Source of the DNA: Castanea sativa | Lineage: Eukaryota; Streptophyta; Magnoliopsida; Fagales; Fagaceae | DNA: 64,000 bases | NCBI RefSeq assembly: GCF_040712315.1 | Contig: NC_134021.1 | Coordinates: 25,505,501-25,569,500, forward strand | Direction of reading: 5' to 3' | The notes under the pieces: generated by a model | Databases searched by the model: none | Told to the model about the DNA's origin: nothing | Seen by the model: only the letters and a program-made list of their open reading frames with translations | Position numbers and translations under genes: made by a program | In this document: positions 31,274 to 42,809 of the stretch, piece by piece | Position numbering within the stretch: position 1 is the first letter of the stretch | Layout: each line of letters opens with the position of its first letter

Positions 31274-31600
31274 TTTGTTTTATGGGTGTGCCGTGGTGTG
31301 ATCTTCTTTTCTAATTGTTCTCTGATTATCTAGCGATATGATCTTTCTCTTGTTATTGTGAATGCCCAGGACATTCAGAGAAATCAAGACATCCCTCATC
31401 ACGAGGTATACATTTTGTTTTCCTTTGGTATTGCATAATCAATATGGTTTCTTGTTTAACCGTAGTTCTGTTATCTGAACCTCTTTATTTTCAGATCGTG
31501 ACTACCACAGTTCCTCTTATTCTTCAAGGGGGAAGGATTGCATAGACATCAATCTTATACTTAAATCGTCTCTCTACAGACAAGAACTTTTTTGACTTGA

Positions 31601-33300
31601 ATTGTACAACCTTAATTTTGATGACTGATCTGTGGGCTATTCCCAATGGTTGATCTGGATCTTGTACTCAGCCCTCAGTAATGTAGACAGAATTCTCTTA
31701 TAGGGCTTTGCTCATCTCCTGGCTGCCTGAAATAGCTTGCTGCGTTATTGTATTATGTTGTAGGAGCTTGCCTCTTCACAGGACATGTGGCAACTGGTAG
31801 CAGGTACTGCTTAGTAGGTGCTAGCCTTGGGGGGTCTGTCTTTGAATGCTTTACATCTGTGAATCCATGTTATCTTTGTCATGTTTACATCCCTAGAAAT
31901 ACATGCTGGATGATGGACCGTGCGTTGCTGCTATGTGAACAACTTAAAGTGGCTATGAACATCAGACTACATGATAATGTGAAAACTTCCTCATCCCATT
32001 TTTCCACACCAATGCTACTTGTTTTAGAGATTTTTTGGGCGGAGTTCTATTAGTTGTGTATGCTGAATGGTGTTTATTATATAGTAATCAGTAAGAGTTA
32101 TGTTATAGCAGTCAAACATATTTTCATTTCATTGCTATCTTATTGTAGAGTTCTGAATCCATCCCTTGATTAGATGTTATACGTATCTGAGCTATACTTC
32201 CAAATCTTTCTGGCAAATATGCGCACCAATTTCTCACAACTGTCATGAGTCCTGGCCCACTGTGCAGCAGGAAATCAATGCTATTGAGCATTGACTGAAG
32301 TACTACAATGGGGAGCCTGAGATATGTAGTAGGAAGACATGATGAAAGGATAGATATGTGATGGAAATTTCAAAAGTTTCTTATTCTACAAATGGAAGCC
32401 TCCATGCCTAATCAACATAAAAGAATGTAATTCATTATTTTAATTAACTTAGGCATGGGACCTGGAAGCCTAAATAAGATTTTGGATTCCTAGAGGTGAT
32501 ACTAGGACAGCAAATGAGCCAAGTTAAACCAAGTATTAAAAATTTAGGATTATTCATTTAATTTTATTTTGAACGCAATAACACAGCCACTTATTGAAAG
32601 AAAGGATTCAATTAAAGCAATTCAAGTAAAGGAGAGAGAGAAAGAGAGAGAAAAAAAACTCATATATAAAAAGAGGTTTTTGGGAATAAGGAACTTTCCT
32701 CCATAAAATTGCTCATATGTTCCACACGTTTGAAAAAGGGTAATTGGGATAAAATGTTGACAATTACATCTTAATCCAAAATTTAGGGATTTAAATATAG
32801 TAATTGACGATTTTTGCAGACTAAATGAAATAATCAAAACACGTGTAAATTATACTTTACACTAAAATAAAAAGCTGAACTCCATCGTGAATTATCTTTA
32901 ACATTTGTTCTATCTTATAGGATACTCTCCACAATGGGATTGAGATTTTATTTGTTTTATCTAATGGTATAAAAAGAGTGACAATCAATTATTTCTTTAA
33001 TACAGAAAAAGTTAACGGATACTCTAAAAGCATTGACTTATTAAAGTAACAAATTTTTTTTTTCACAAATGATCTGTTAACTGGACACTGTATTCTAATT
33101 TCTAAACCATAAAACACATTAATTTAAAAATGTGGAGCATGCTGTAGGTTTATATCGAGCAAGCAGGGGTATAAATGTCATTTGAAGAGCGCCAAAACCA
33201 ACAACTCATGAACCACTCTGATCTATTACACGACATTTCCAAAGTTCCCACCAGTCACCAACAAACATCAAACAATACAGCATTGGTTTCATCGAAGCTT
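31601..33300. other. Intergenic region, no gene seen
   Basis: The first 500 bp may be the old 3' UTR of the cyclin-L relic. The rest is AT-rich, with a GA-rich patch at 32630-32660. Open frames here show no recognisable domain. Confidence 0.55.
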
Positions 33301-33309
33301 TAACGCACA

Positions 33310-34144
33310 AACACATAAATAAATATAATATACACACAAAAACCACTCATTCTCTCTCAACTTCTAATCCCAGCTGAAATCTTTTGTATCCCAAACATCA
33401 CACCTAAGGTGAGTTCTGAGCTTTTCTATGTGAATGAATGTACAGGTTTCTCAGTGAATGTTGAGTCTAAAACTTATGTCTGAATGACTTGTTATTTTCT
33501 CTTTGTTACATAGATGTGATTGGGTGTAGCCTGTAGGCTCCTCAATCGTGGGTTTATTTAATATTTGAGTCTTTCCCAGAATTAAAATTGATCACTTTTT
33601 TCTTTTTTTGAAAGAAGAGAATCTCTGTTGACATCTGTGTTCATTTTGTGGGTAATCTTGGATATAATGCTCTAAATATTTGTTGCTTTTCAAATAGTTT
33701 TATATACCATGGCTGCACTTGCAGAATTCTTGGTCATGCTTGAACCTTAATACTTGGTAATGCTGATGAATTTTTCATAGATCATATTTAGCCCATAGTT
33801 CAGTTTTCTTCATTCTGCTACTTTTATTTTGGCGTGTAGTTCATTGGTAAATTGAGATATTATTATGTGTATTCCGGTTTGCTTTGAGCTGAGTGATATC
33901 TGTTTTTAACTTAATTTATTGACTTGTTTATATGTAGGAGCTTCTGAAAAAAGTAGGCATGATTTTCTTTTTTCTTATATTCTGTGTGGTAGATTATGTG
34001 TTTTGGCATTGTAGATACTCAAATATTATCATGATACGGTAAATCATACCATGAACATTCTTACTACATTGATGATTACCTATAAATGTTTTCAATACTG
34101 CAGAATTTTGTTTTGACTTTTGGAGGTCTTAAAAGTGATTGAAA
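33310..34144 (+). promoter_or_regulatory. ENR promoter proximal region, 5' UTR and 5' UTR intron
   Basis: An AT-rich TATA-like stretch (about 33314-33332) precedes a CT-rich leader 'cattctctctcaacttc'. The untranslated exon ends at 33408 with donor GTGAGT; the leader intron runs 33409-34103 and ends TACTGCAG. The next exon contains the start codon at 34145. Long leader introns often support expression of plant housekeeping genes. Confidence 0.65.
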
Positions 34145-37100
34145 ATGGCGGCTACTTCAACCCCTGGCATGCTCATGACAACAATCAATTCTTGCTTATC
34201 TTCTTCCCGCAATAGAGTTATGACAAGCACTGCAAATTTCAGTGCTGAGCATAAAGAGGCATCTTGGACAAGGCTTACCAGCTCTTCCCACATCTCATCA
34301 AGGCAGCCATTCTTCCAGAGCTTCACATCAGGAAATGTAAAATTTCAAAAGGTTGTTACAAGAGCAGTGTCTGGTGCTGCAGAGTACAAGCCTCTGCCTG
34401 GCTTGCCTGTTGATTTGAGAGGTCAGACAACTATTTTTTCCCCTTTCATTCTAAGATGCCTTTATTATCATTTGTTTTTTTCTTTCATAAATATTGTAGT
34501 TGCTTAGCACCCTCTTCACTGGTTTCTATATATGACACACAAAATATATATAAGAAATATGAAATGAATAGCTTCACATACTATCTTCCTCCACCTTTTT
34601 CCTTGTTGCATGGTATTGATACTGCAAGTAAAGGCCAGGTTTACAACTGCAGATGAGGTTTTGACTGGGAAGATTATATGTTTTGCTTGTAAGATGGTAT
34701 TTCACCAAGCATTTTAAAGCAAAATATAGATGGGGTTTCTCTTTTTTTTTGTGTCGCATGATCATTGACTTGAAAAGACAATTACCTCAATGAAAGCTCA
34801 ACAAAAGCCTATTTAGTTTCATATCCTGGGTTCTGATATGTATCTCAACTGAACACACATAAGCATAACAAAAATATTGAGATATTGCATGTAAAATGAG
34901 CATCGTAGTAAACTTACATAGCCTGTTAAGTTGCCATGCTGTTAAGTGGCAGAAAAAGGGTGGTGTTTTAACACCTGCTTGGCTGCTTCAATTTTTTTGC
35001 TTGTAGTTGTAGTTAATTACCTTTTTTTGGCTTTGCAAAGAATCTTGCCATATATATAAGTCACATGTATAAATGTTGGAGAAACCTGAACCATGAAATT
35101 GAATCAAAGCACAAAATCAGTTCTCTGGTAACAATGACACAAAGCCCAAATTTGAGGTTCGGAGTGAAAAATGGTGGGATGTGTTACATGAAGGTTTTTG
35201 TCATTGTCTTGCTTTGAGCCTTGAAGAGAAATGTTTTAGGATGACCACCAGTGTCAAGGTCAAGCCAAAGATGTACTTGTCCAAATTGTATGAACATAAC
35301 ATATATGCTGCTGTATTTAACACGGGGACATTGTGTTAGCAGGTAAGAGAGCATTTATTGCTGGCATAGCTGATGATAATGGATATGGATGGGCAATAGC
35401 AAAATCTCTTGCTGCTGGTGGTGCTGAAATTCTTGTTGGTACATGGGTTCCGGTATGTAAATTGATCTAACTTGATCTTATGATTCTAGAGTCTCAAGTA
35501 ATGACAAAAGTGTACAATTTTTAATGCGAGCTTTTGTTTTATGTAGGCACTGAATATTTTTGAATCTAGTTTACGGCGTGGGAAATTTGATGAGTCACGC
35601 AAGTAAGATATGATGTTCTGTTTCCTGCATTATGGGTAATCAATTAATAATTGCGGTACCATCTCCAAGCCTCTGTTAATTTCTAATTGAAATTTGATTT
35701 TTCAGATTACCAGATGGTTCTCTAATGGAAATTACTAAAGTGTATCCATTGGACGCTGTTTATGACAATCCTGAAGATGTTCCTGACGATGTAATGAAAA
35801 GCTCCATATATTTCTGGAATAATTGATATAAAGTCCAATTGTATTCTTGGTGATATTCTTAGTTGTGGTTTTGGGCAGGTAAAAGCAAACAAACGCTATG
35901 CTGGATCCTCAAATTGGACAGTTCAGGTATCATTTATTGTGAATACATCACTATTTAATTTAAGTGGTCATTATTGAATAAAAGACTTTTTTAACTCCAC
36001 TCAGTAAACATCACTAATTTATTACATCTGATTGACCTGGGCATAACATGTGATGAACCGTTCTCCGAAGTAAACCATCGGTCTATGAGTTCGCATGTCT
36101 GTACATGATTTTCTAAACACAACATAGAATAAAATTATCTCAGTATTTTGTCTTCACTTGGTGTGCACATTAGTATCAGTCAAACCAAATTGCAATAATG
36201 CCTCTGACTTGATTAAATTACAAGTGCTTAGTTTTCTTCCTTGGAGAGAACAGCAGAATTAATCAAGTATTGAACTTAAATCATACAATGGTTCACATTG
36301 ATAAAAATGAATGTTAATAAGTTGACTAAAAGTTCAACTAATAAGTAGATGGATTTAATATGATTATAAGTTTGTACTATGTCTTATCTGTCATGTCACC
36401 TGTCAAATTTCTTTTCAAATGTATAGCAAAAGGATTTAATCTAACTCAACCTACTAATGATTAAGCTGCATTTGTTTCACAAACTGTTTGAAGCCATATT
36501 TTGGTGAACATTGAAATTCATGGTCAATTGCAAACTTTGAATGTAAAAAACTTATAATGCATGCTCCTCTTGTAAGGAGCTACAGGTCTCTTTACTGGCA
36601 AAGACATAAATGGGATAACTGACCCAACTGACCACTGGTAACCAATTTGGTTCTAATGTTTTGCAGGAAGTTGTTGAATCTGTGAAACAGGACTTTGGAA
36701 GCATTGACATCCTTGTGCACTCACTTGCCAATGGGCCAGAGGTGTTGTGTTCATCAGTTTATCCTTTTACACTGTTCTTTCTAGATCTTAAGGCACTTAA
36801 CTAGTGTTTTTTTTTTTTTTTTTTTTTTTTTTTCATTCGCAGGTCAGCAAACCTCTTTTGGAGACATCAAGGAATGGATATCTTGCAGCTATCTCTGCAT
36901 CTAGTTACTCCTTTGTTTCTTTACTCAAGCACTTTGTTCCAATAATGAATCCAGGCACATTTCTCACTTAATTTCTTCTATTGCTTTTCTTTGATTTTTA
37001 TCTTTATGTTCTTCCCTTCCCGCCCTCCTCTTCCCATCACAATTTTTTTCCTTATCCCTAATTTTCCCCATAAGTCTGAATCCTTACAATATGCACCCTA

Positions 37101-39392
37101 ATGTAAGGAACCCGGTTTAGGGTTAGGGTAATCTTGATGTTTTGAGTGGTCTTGGATTACGAGTGCTAGGTTTTTAGGTGTTTCTGGATCTTTAGGGTTC
37201 GATCATGTCCTAGGTTAAGTGATTTTGATGTTTCAAACAAGTTCTTAAAGTGATATGTGTTTAGGCTTTGTTTGGGAGAACTCAAGGGTTTTAGGTATGT
37301 TATACTTTGCATGAATTGTGACTACTTTGTGGGAATCACAGCCTCTCAGGGAAACATACTAGATAAAGTTTTGTCTTCTAACTCTCTCACACTCAAAAAC
37401 TAACCACTTTATCTATAGGGACTATCACACCACCGTTTCTTACCAGTGTGAGATTAATACTCTCAACAGGAATTACTTCATCTCATTATTATTTTTCTAA
37501 CCAATGTAGGATTTTAAAACCAGTAAGAAAACCTCTGAAATTTTCCCCTAATTGGTTGGACTTAACATTACAGGTGGTGCTTCAATTTCTCTAACATACA
37601 TTGCTTCTGAAAGGATCATTCCAGGGTATGTTTCCTTCAGCACTGTGAACATTGTTGTGTGGTTCACCTAAGAACAATTTCTTCATTTTGACTGTTCTAC
37701 ATGCAGATATGGTGGAGGTATGAGTTCAGCAAAGGCTGCTCTGGAGAGTGACACGCAAGTAAGTCATATGTTTATTTATTCATTTTATTCTTATTTCATG
37801 TATATCTGTTTTTCAAATGTTCATGATAGTTAGCATAACATCTATAAACTTTTGGGCTTGACACAGGTGCTAGCTTTTGAAGCTGGAAGAAAACACAAAA
37901 TCAGGGTCAACACAATATCTGCTGGTATTTTATTTACTTTATATTGAGAATCATAGCCTCACCTAAAATAGGAGAATAATTCTCTTGTAATCTCATTGAC
38001 TGGTTTATGTCCTGGTGCCACATTCTGCCATGTACATGCTATGGGTGTTCCATCTGAAATGAGGCCTATAGGGATGGCTGTATCCTTCTTCTCTATAGTC
38101 CAATTAAAAGTTGATATGATTTAATGATCTGTATGTAGATCCCTCCAAGAAGACATCATCTATCATTCCTGGTCTCTTCCCTAATTATATGGATGATGTG
38201 TTTTACTGATAAGATATAGAGATTAATTTAGTCCCAATCTTCACTGCTGTTTATCTAGCAATCAATCACAGAACACTAAAATCCCAATACTTAAACATGT
38301 TTCCATTAATTTGCCCAAAATCCCAGACCAAGTGGATGAATAAATGTCCTTGTGTCGGGCAATTAATGAAAATAACCATCAGTATGATTTTACCATAATT
38401 GGTTCATCAATGGTGCCAAACTGAATGTTAGTTGTCGTAAAAACATACTGAAAGAGTCCACCCAGCAATATCTTATTGGGCTTGAATCTTACTTAGCATC
38501 ACTTGCAGTAGTCCTGTTGGTAATTTTAGCATAAGTTTAAATGCATTCATTTTTTTTTTTTTATCTCTACTTTGTATTTAAAAAGTACAAACCCATCCCT
38601 TTGAAATAGAGCTTCCATCTCACCATGCAGTTTAAATTGATTTTACATTTTCCATAATATTATGTGTTCTCAGTTTTGTACCCTGGCCCTGTTGTTGTCT
38701 TAGATTCATTTTTTAGTGTTGAGGTTACCTTTGAATTCGATAGAAGGAAAAATCAAATGATGTAATTCCTAACTTAATTTTGTCTTTAGATAGTATCTAT
38801 TTCCTCACATGTTTTCCAAACTAATATAAATTTCAGGGCCATTAAGAAGTCGTGCTGCAAAAGCAATTGGTTTTATTGATATGATGATAGATTACTCATC
38901 AGCAAATGCACCCCTACAGAAAGAATTATCTGCAGGTGAGTCATAAGTTTTTCCACAGTTTTTTCTAGATTTGGTTACTTTCAAAATAATACTGCCTACT
39001 TTCTGTGGAACAAGACAGAAATTCAATAAAATTGCAAATTTTTTTAAAATAATATCCTCGTTTATGGTCAATTGGTCACGATCACTATAGCTTCTTGTGA
39101 TATTTCTCCAATAAACAACAGAGGCTTGAAAATGCTTTTACAACACAAGCAGATACAGCCCCTTTTGAATAATTTATGTTTTGTATTTTCTTTTTGGCAT
39201 TTTTCATACTGTTACTGAGCTGGAATTATAAATGGAACAGAGGAGGTTGGGAATGCTGCTGCCTTCCTGGCATCACCCTTAGCTTCAGCTATCACTGGTG
39301 CTGTTGTGTATGTTGACAATGGTCTGAATGCAATGGGAGTGGGAGTTGACAGCCCAATATTTGAGAACCTAGACATTCCAAAAGGTAACTAG
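34145..39392 (+). CDS. MOD1: Enoyl-[acyl-carrier-protein] reductase [NADH], chloroplastic
   Basis: Last reductive step of each type II fatty-acid elongation cycle: reduces trans-2-enoyl-ACP with NADH in the plastid stroma. Twelve coding exons: 34145-34421, 35343-35452, 35547-35602, 35706-35790, 35879-35926, 36667-36741, 36843-36954, 37574-37625, 37707-37758, 37867-37924, 38837-38935 and 39241-39392. They total 1176 nt, 391 residues, close to plant ENR length. Residues 1 to about 75 are Ser/Thr-rich, a transit peptide. The Rossmann start '[18 protein letters not shown]' follows. Catalytic Tyr263, Tyr273 and Lys281 lie in '[19 protein letters not shown]'. The ending is 'DIPKGN'. Intron 7 starts GC. 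No disabling change is seen, so it is probably functional. TTG at 34139 is not the start. Confidence 0.96.
36955..37573 (+). other. GC-AG intron (intron 7 of ENR)
   Basis: The exon ends 'AATCCAG' and the intron begins GCACAT; it ends 'ACATTACAG'. Reading on instead would hit a stop within a few codons, and the frame and protein only continue with this splice. GC-AG introns are a rare but normal class spliced by the U2 machinery. Confidence 0.85.
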
Positions 39393-40260
39393 AGCTAGAG
39401 GGTTTATTTTATTTTATATTTTTAGCAAAGCCAAGGTTAGAGGTTAAGATTAGCATGGATTGTGTAAGTGGATTCTATTGAAAATTTTGATCAAGCAAAA
39501 GAAATAATTGTTTTCTCACATTTCATATCTTCTTGTATCATTAGCAAATGGATTATTTCGCATTTCCATATTAATAAGAAGATAGCATGATTTTTCCTCG
39601 CTTTGGAAGATAGCATGATTCTTAACTGAACTTGATGGCTTTGATGCTCTGGGCCTTAAGTCTGCTTTCTGTGTCACTCAATAACAGGTGTTTGGTTCTC
39701 AAGAATTATATATTTAGACCGATGACTAGTCTTTCACTCCATAATTGTTGAGCAGTTTTAACTTTTAAACCTCTTGGACATGATAATCGATGTGAAAAAA
39801 ATGCATTAATGGTGGTAACAACCATTACGTCTTCATGCATAAACATAAATGTAGTTGTCTAATAGTTATATCATGAATAATTTCGCACCAGAATGCTGTA
39901 ACAACTATAATGGTTTTAGATTGACCTACAATTAAGAGAAAAGAATAAGAATGAGATGGCAACTATAAACAACATTATAAATTCACAGCATTGACACCAA
40001 CTAAAACCTTCACAAAATTGTCAAGAGTTTTGTAATTTAGTGGCATAGTCTAGTCTTTTTAATAAGGAGAGCGGAGTTTGAAACCCCCATCTCCTATTTG
40101 TTTTAACAATTTATCCTCCCCCCCCCCCCAAAAAAAATCAAATAATTTTGAGAGTCTGCAGCAATGCAACTGATGATAAATGGTAATTGATCACAATGAT
40201 GGCTTAATGTGGATCATTTGGAAGGAAAGGAACTACAGGACATTGAACGACCTACGATGG
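39393..40260. other. ENR 3' flank, no further gene
   Basis: 3' UTR and intergenic DNA. A C tract followed by an A tract sits near 40119-40137. No coding sequence seen. Confidence 0.6.
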
Positions 40261-40261
40261 T

Positions 40262-40680
40262 GGTGGTAAAGAGGGCTTTTCTGAATTCATTATATGAGTG
40301 GTTGGTAAAGAGGGCTTTTCTGAATTCATTATATGAGCGGTTGGCGGCTGCCATTCTTTTACAAGTATTTTAAACTTTATTGATTGCTGTAATTTTCTTT
40401 AATTTTGCTGCACTACTAGTACACTGCCTGTGTACTGGGTGCTATTACCATATTTTTCTTTTTCATATCAATAAAGCTTTCTTATAAAAATAAAAATAAA
40501 ATAACAATTGTTGGCTTCAATTTGTTTAATGCTTCCCACATTTGGTAGAGACACTGATTCCTTATTGCCGCCTGTTGTCTCCCAAAATGTAACTTTGATT
40601 TTGCAAGGAATAGGGTTAAAACGAAATCATGGCTCCCAAAGTGTAACTTTGATTTTGCAAAGAATAAGGCTAATACCACA
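40262..40680. repeat. Two small local tandem duplications
   Basis: 'ggtaaagagggcttttctga' and its surroundings are repeated with a period of about 41 bp at 40265-40343. Farther on, 'gtaactttgattttgcaa' is repeated with a period of about 58 bp (near 40590 and 40648). Each is two copies only. Confidence 0.8.
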
Positions 40681-40800
40681 TCATGTATTTGTACATGAAA
40701 AAATAGAAAAGAAAAGATAAAGGAGATTGTGAATTTCTATAATTGAAATCAGAAAAAGAAGATTACTAGCCTCGTCGCACAGACACATGTTTAGAGATTT

Positions 40801-41284
40801 TCTCCCATTTTAATTCAAAATCTTACATTCATTCCAATATGAAATACATGGTCAAAGATTTTTTTTTTCTTCCCTTTAACTCAAAACTTTACATTCATCC
40901 TAATTCGAGTTTCACACCTTTATTTAGTGAGATTTATGCATACTTGAATCATAGAAATAGTTAAAAGTAGGGTGAGATCTAGGACAAAAAAATAAACACA
41001 CACATTGGATAATGATTTTAAAGATATTTTAGTGTTTATTTTCCCCCATTTTAATTCAAAATCTTACATTCATTCCAATATGAAATACGTGGTCAAAGAT
41101 TTTTTTTTCTTACCTTTAACTCAAAACTTTACATTCATCCTAATTCAAGTTTCACACCTTTATTTGGTGAGATTTATGCATACTTGAATCATAGAAAATA
41201 GTTAAAAGTAGGGTGAGATCTAGGACAAAAAAATAAACACACTCACACATTAGATAATGATTTTAAAGCTATTTTAGTGTTTAT
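40801..41284. repeat. Two-copy tandem duplication, 241-bp period
   Basis: The segment starting 'cccattttaattcaaaatct' at about 40804 is repeated almost exactly from about 41045. The copies share the T-run, the 'agtagggtgagatctaggac' block and the ending 'ttttagtgtttattttc'. High identity points to a recent duplication. Confidence 0.92.
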
Positions 41285-42809
41285 TTTCTGTGTTAGGCAT
41301 CAGCACTACCAACTATTTTAGTGATTGGTGTACAAATAGAATTCATTGTACATTTGTTCAAAGCTTTAGTGGCTAGTGTTTTGTACTGCTACTTTAGATC
41401 CAGTACTTTATTATTTTGCTTAAGTTGAAGTTTTGATTCATACACAAAAGAAATGAAGAAATAAGTTCAGCCAAAGATATCTATAAAAAAAACAAGAGTT
41501 CAGCCAAAGATAGCTTTGAGATAGAAGAATTAAAGTACAATATGGAAGTAGATAATAGTGTTACAGCAAGCAGTGATGATAAAGGAGGGAAATCCATTTA
41601 AAAAAAAAAAAGTGATAGAAGAGGGAAAGAGAGCTTTTACAATTTACTGTCAAGCAAAAAAGACGGACAAAGTCTTCAAACCATAATACAAAAATCTTTT
41701 CAAATTATAAGAATCTGATTAACTAGGCCCATGATTTTGATGTGACAAAAAGGCTCATCCCAAGAACTTTCCAAAGTGGGCATTGACCATTTTGGGCCAT
41801 AAAAGTTCCAATACCCCTCCATGTCTATAACAGGGCAAGAACTTTGATGAAAGAAAGAGAAGGAGACTCTTACGACTACTCTATTGTCTTGTCTATAATT
41901 TCCAGTTGAATTCATTTTATTAGTGAAAATAAGTCATCTGAGAGATTCCTTAACATGCATTTTAGTTGCATAAGATTAAGTTTTAAAACGAAGAGATGGG
42001 AAGACAAAAATGATGTAAAATCAAATCTTATCTCACATTTCACCTGAAATTAAAATATATATGAAAGGTGGCAACACCAAAATTACTCGCAATGAAAATA
42101 AGAAAAAATAGAGAGAATTCCTTCCTTCAAATTCAGAACCCAAAACCACCCAATGTAGCGGACTCAAGCATCAATTGGAACCAGAAAAACCATTCATTTA
42201 AGTTAATTTTATTAACAGTAGATATCAATTGGAATGAAGGAATCAATTCACCACAATAATTCACCACAATAATGCACATAAAATAAAAAATAAAAAACCT
42301 GAAAAATTAGGCCAACTTCCCACCAAATACAGTGACAAAATCAGTTTCGACTAAGGTATCTTTCGAGAACTCAGATTTTACCACAAAAATGAAGTGAAAT
42401 TTAAGGCCCTAATGGACCAATAGGTGGCAAAAGCAGTAGAAGTTAGTTTCTTCTATCAATGTTTAGTCATTTTTTCATACCTTTCTTTAAGGTCATCGAC
42501 GAACAAAAGCAATGATCAAATGTGGAAAGTTGTACATCCTCTATGTTCTAACCACAACATACAAACATAAAGTTCTAATTTTACTTGTTTGATACTGTTA
42601 TTTAGGCTTTTTAAGACTTCATAAGGTGACTGTGGGTATTATAGGACATGTAAAAAGTGGAGATGAAAGTGAGGAATCCTCTTAAAGAATAGTATAGAAT
42701 ATGTAGGATATAGAGAGCTAAACGACTATAACTTATATGCAAATCCTAACTTCAGGCTTTCAGCTAGAAAAAATTATAATGCTACTGTAAACTGTACATC
42801 CAACCAATT
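41285..42809. other. AT-rich intergenic DNA between ENR and NSE4
   Basis: No gene or recognisable mobile element seen. The final part is presumably the 3' UTR of NSE4 (minus strand). Confidence 0.55.

Larger units (their letters stand above)
27196..31600 (+). pseudogene. Cyclin-L (cyclin L1-like) duplicated pseudogene
   Basis: Cyclin L partners CDK11-type kinases in splicing control. Exons by GT-AG sites: 27196-27347, 27449-27527, 28075-28214, 28495-28654, 29420-29693, 30124-30526, 31370-31405 and 31495 to about 31600. They encode 'TDEQLKNSPSRKDGIDEATE', the cyclin box ('AASCVWLASKLEESP', 'ILKEMGFVCDVEHPHKFISN'), '[17 protein letters not shown]' and an Arg/Glu/Asp-rich RS-like tail. Disabling changes: TAG at 27471-27473 in the cyclin box, TAG at 29679-29681, and a one-base frame loss near 31545 at the C-terminus. 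Introns are kept, so it arose by DNA duplication, not retroposition. A TRIM and a hAT-like element lie in introns. Confidence 0.88.

Noticed and set aside
31748..32053. ORF of 101 residues downstream of the cyclin-L relic
   Set aside because: Overlaps the presumed 3' UTR and shows no domain.
34139..34144. Upstream TTG start for ENR
   Set aside because: Plant nuclear genes start at ATG; 34145 is the first ATG and opens a normal transit peptide.
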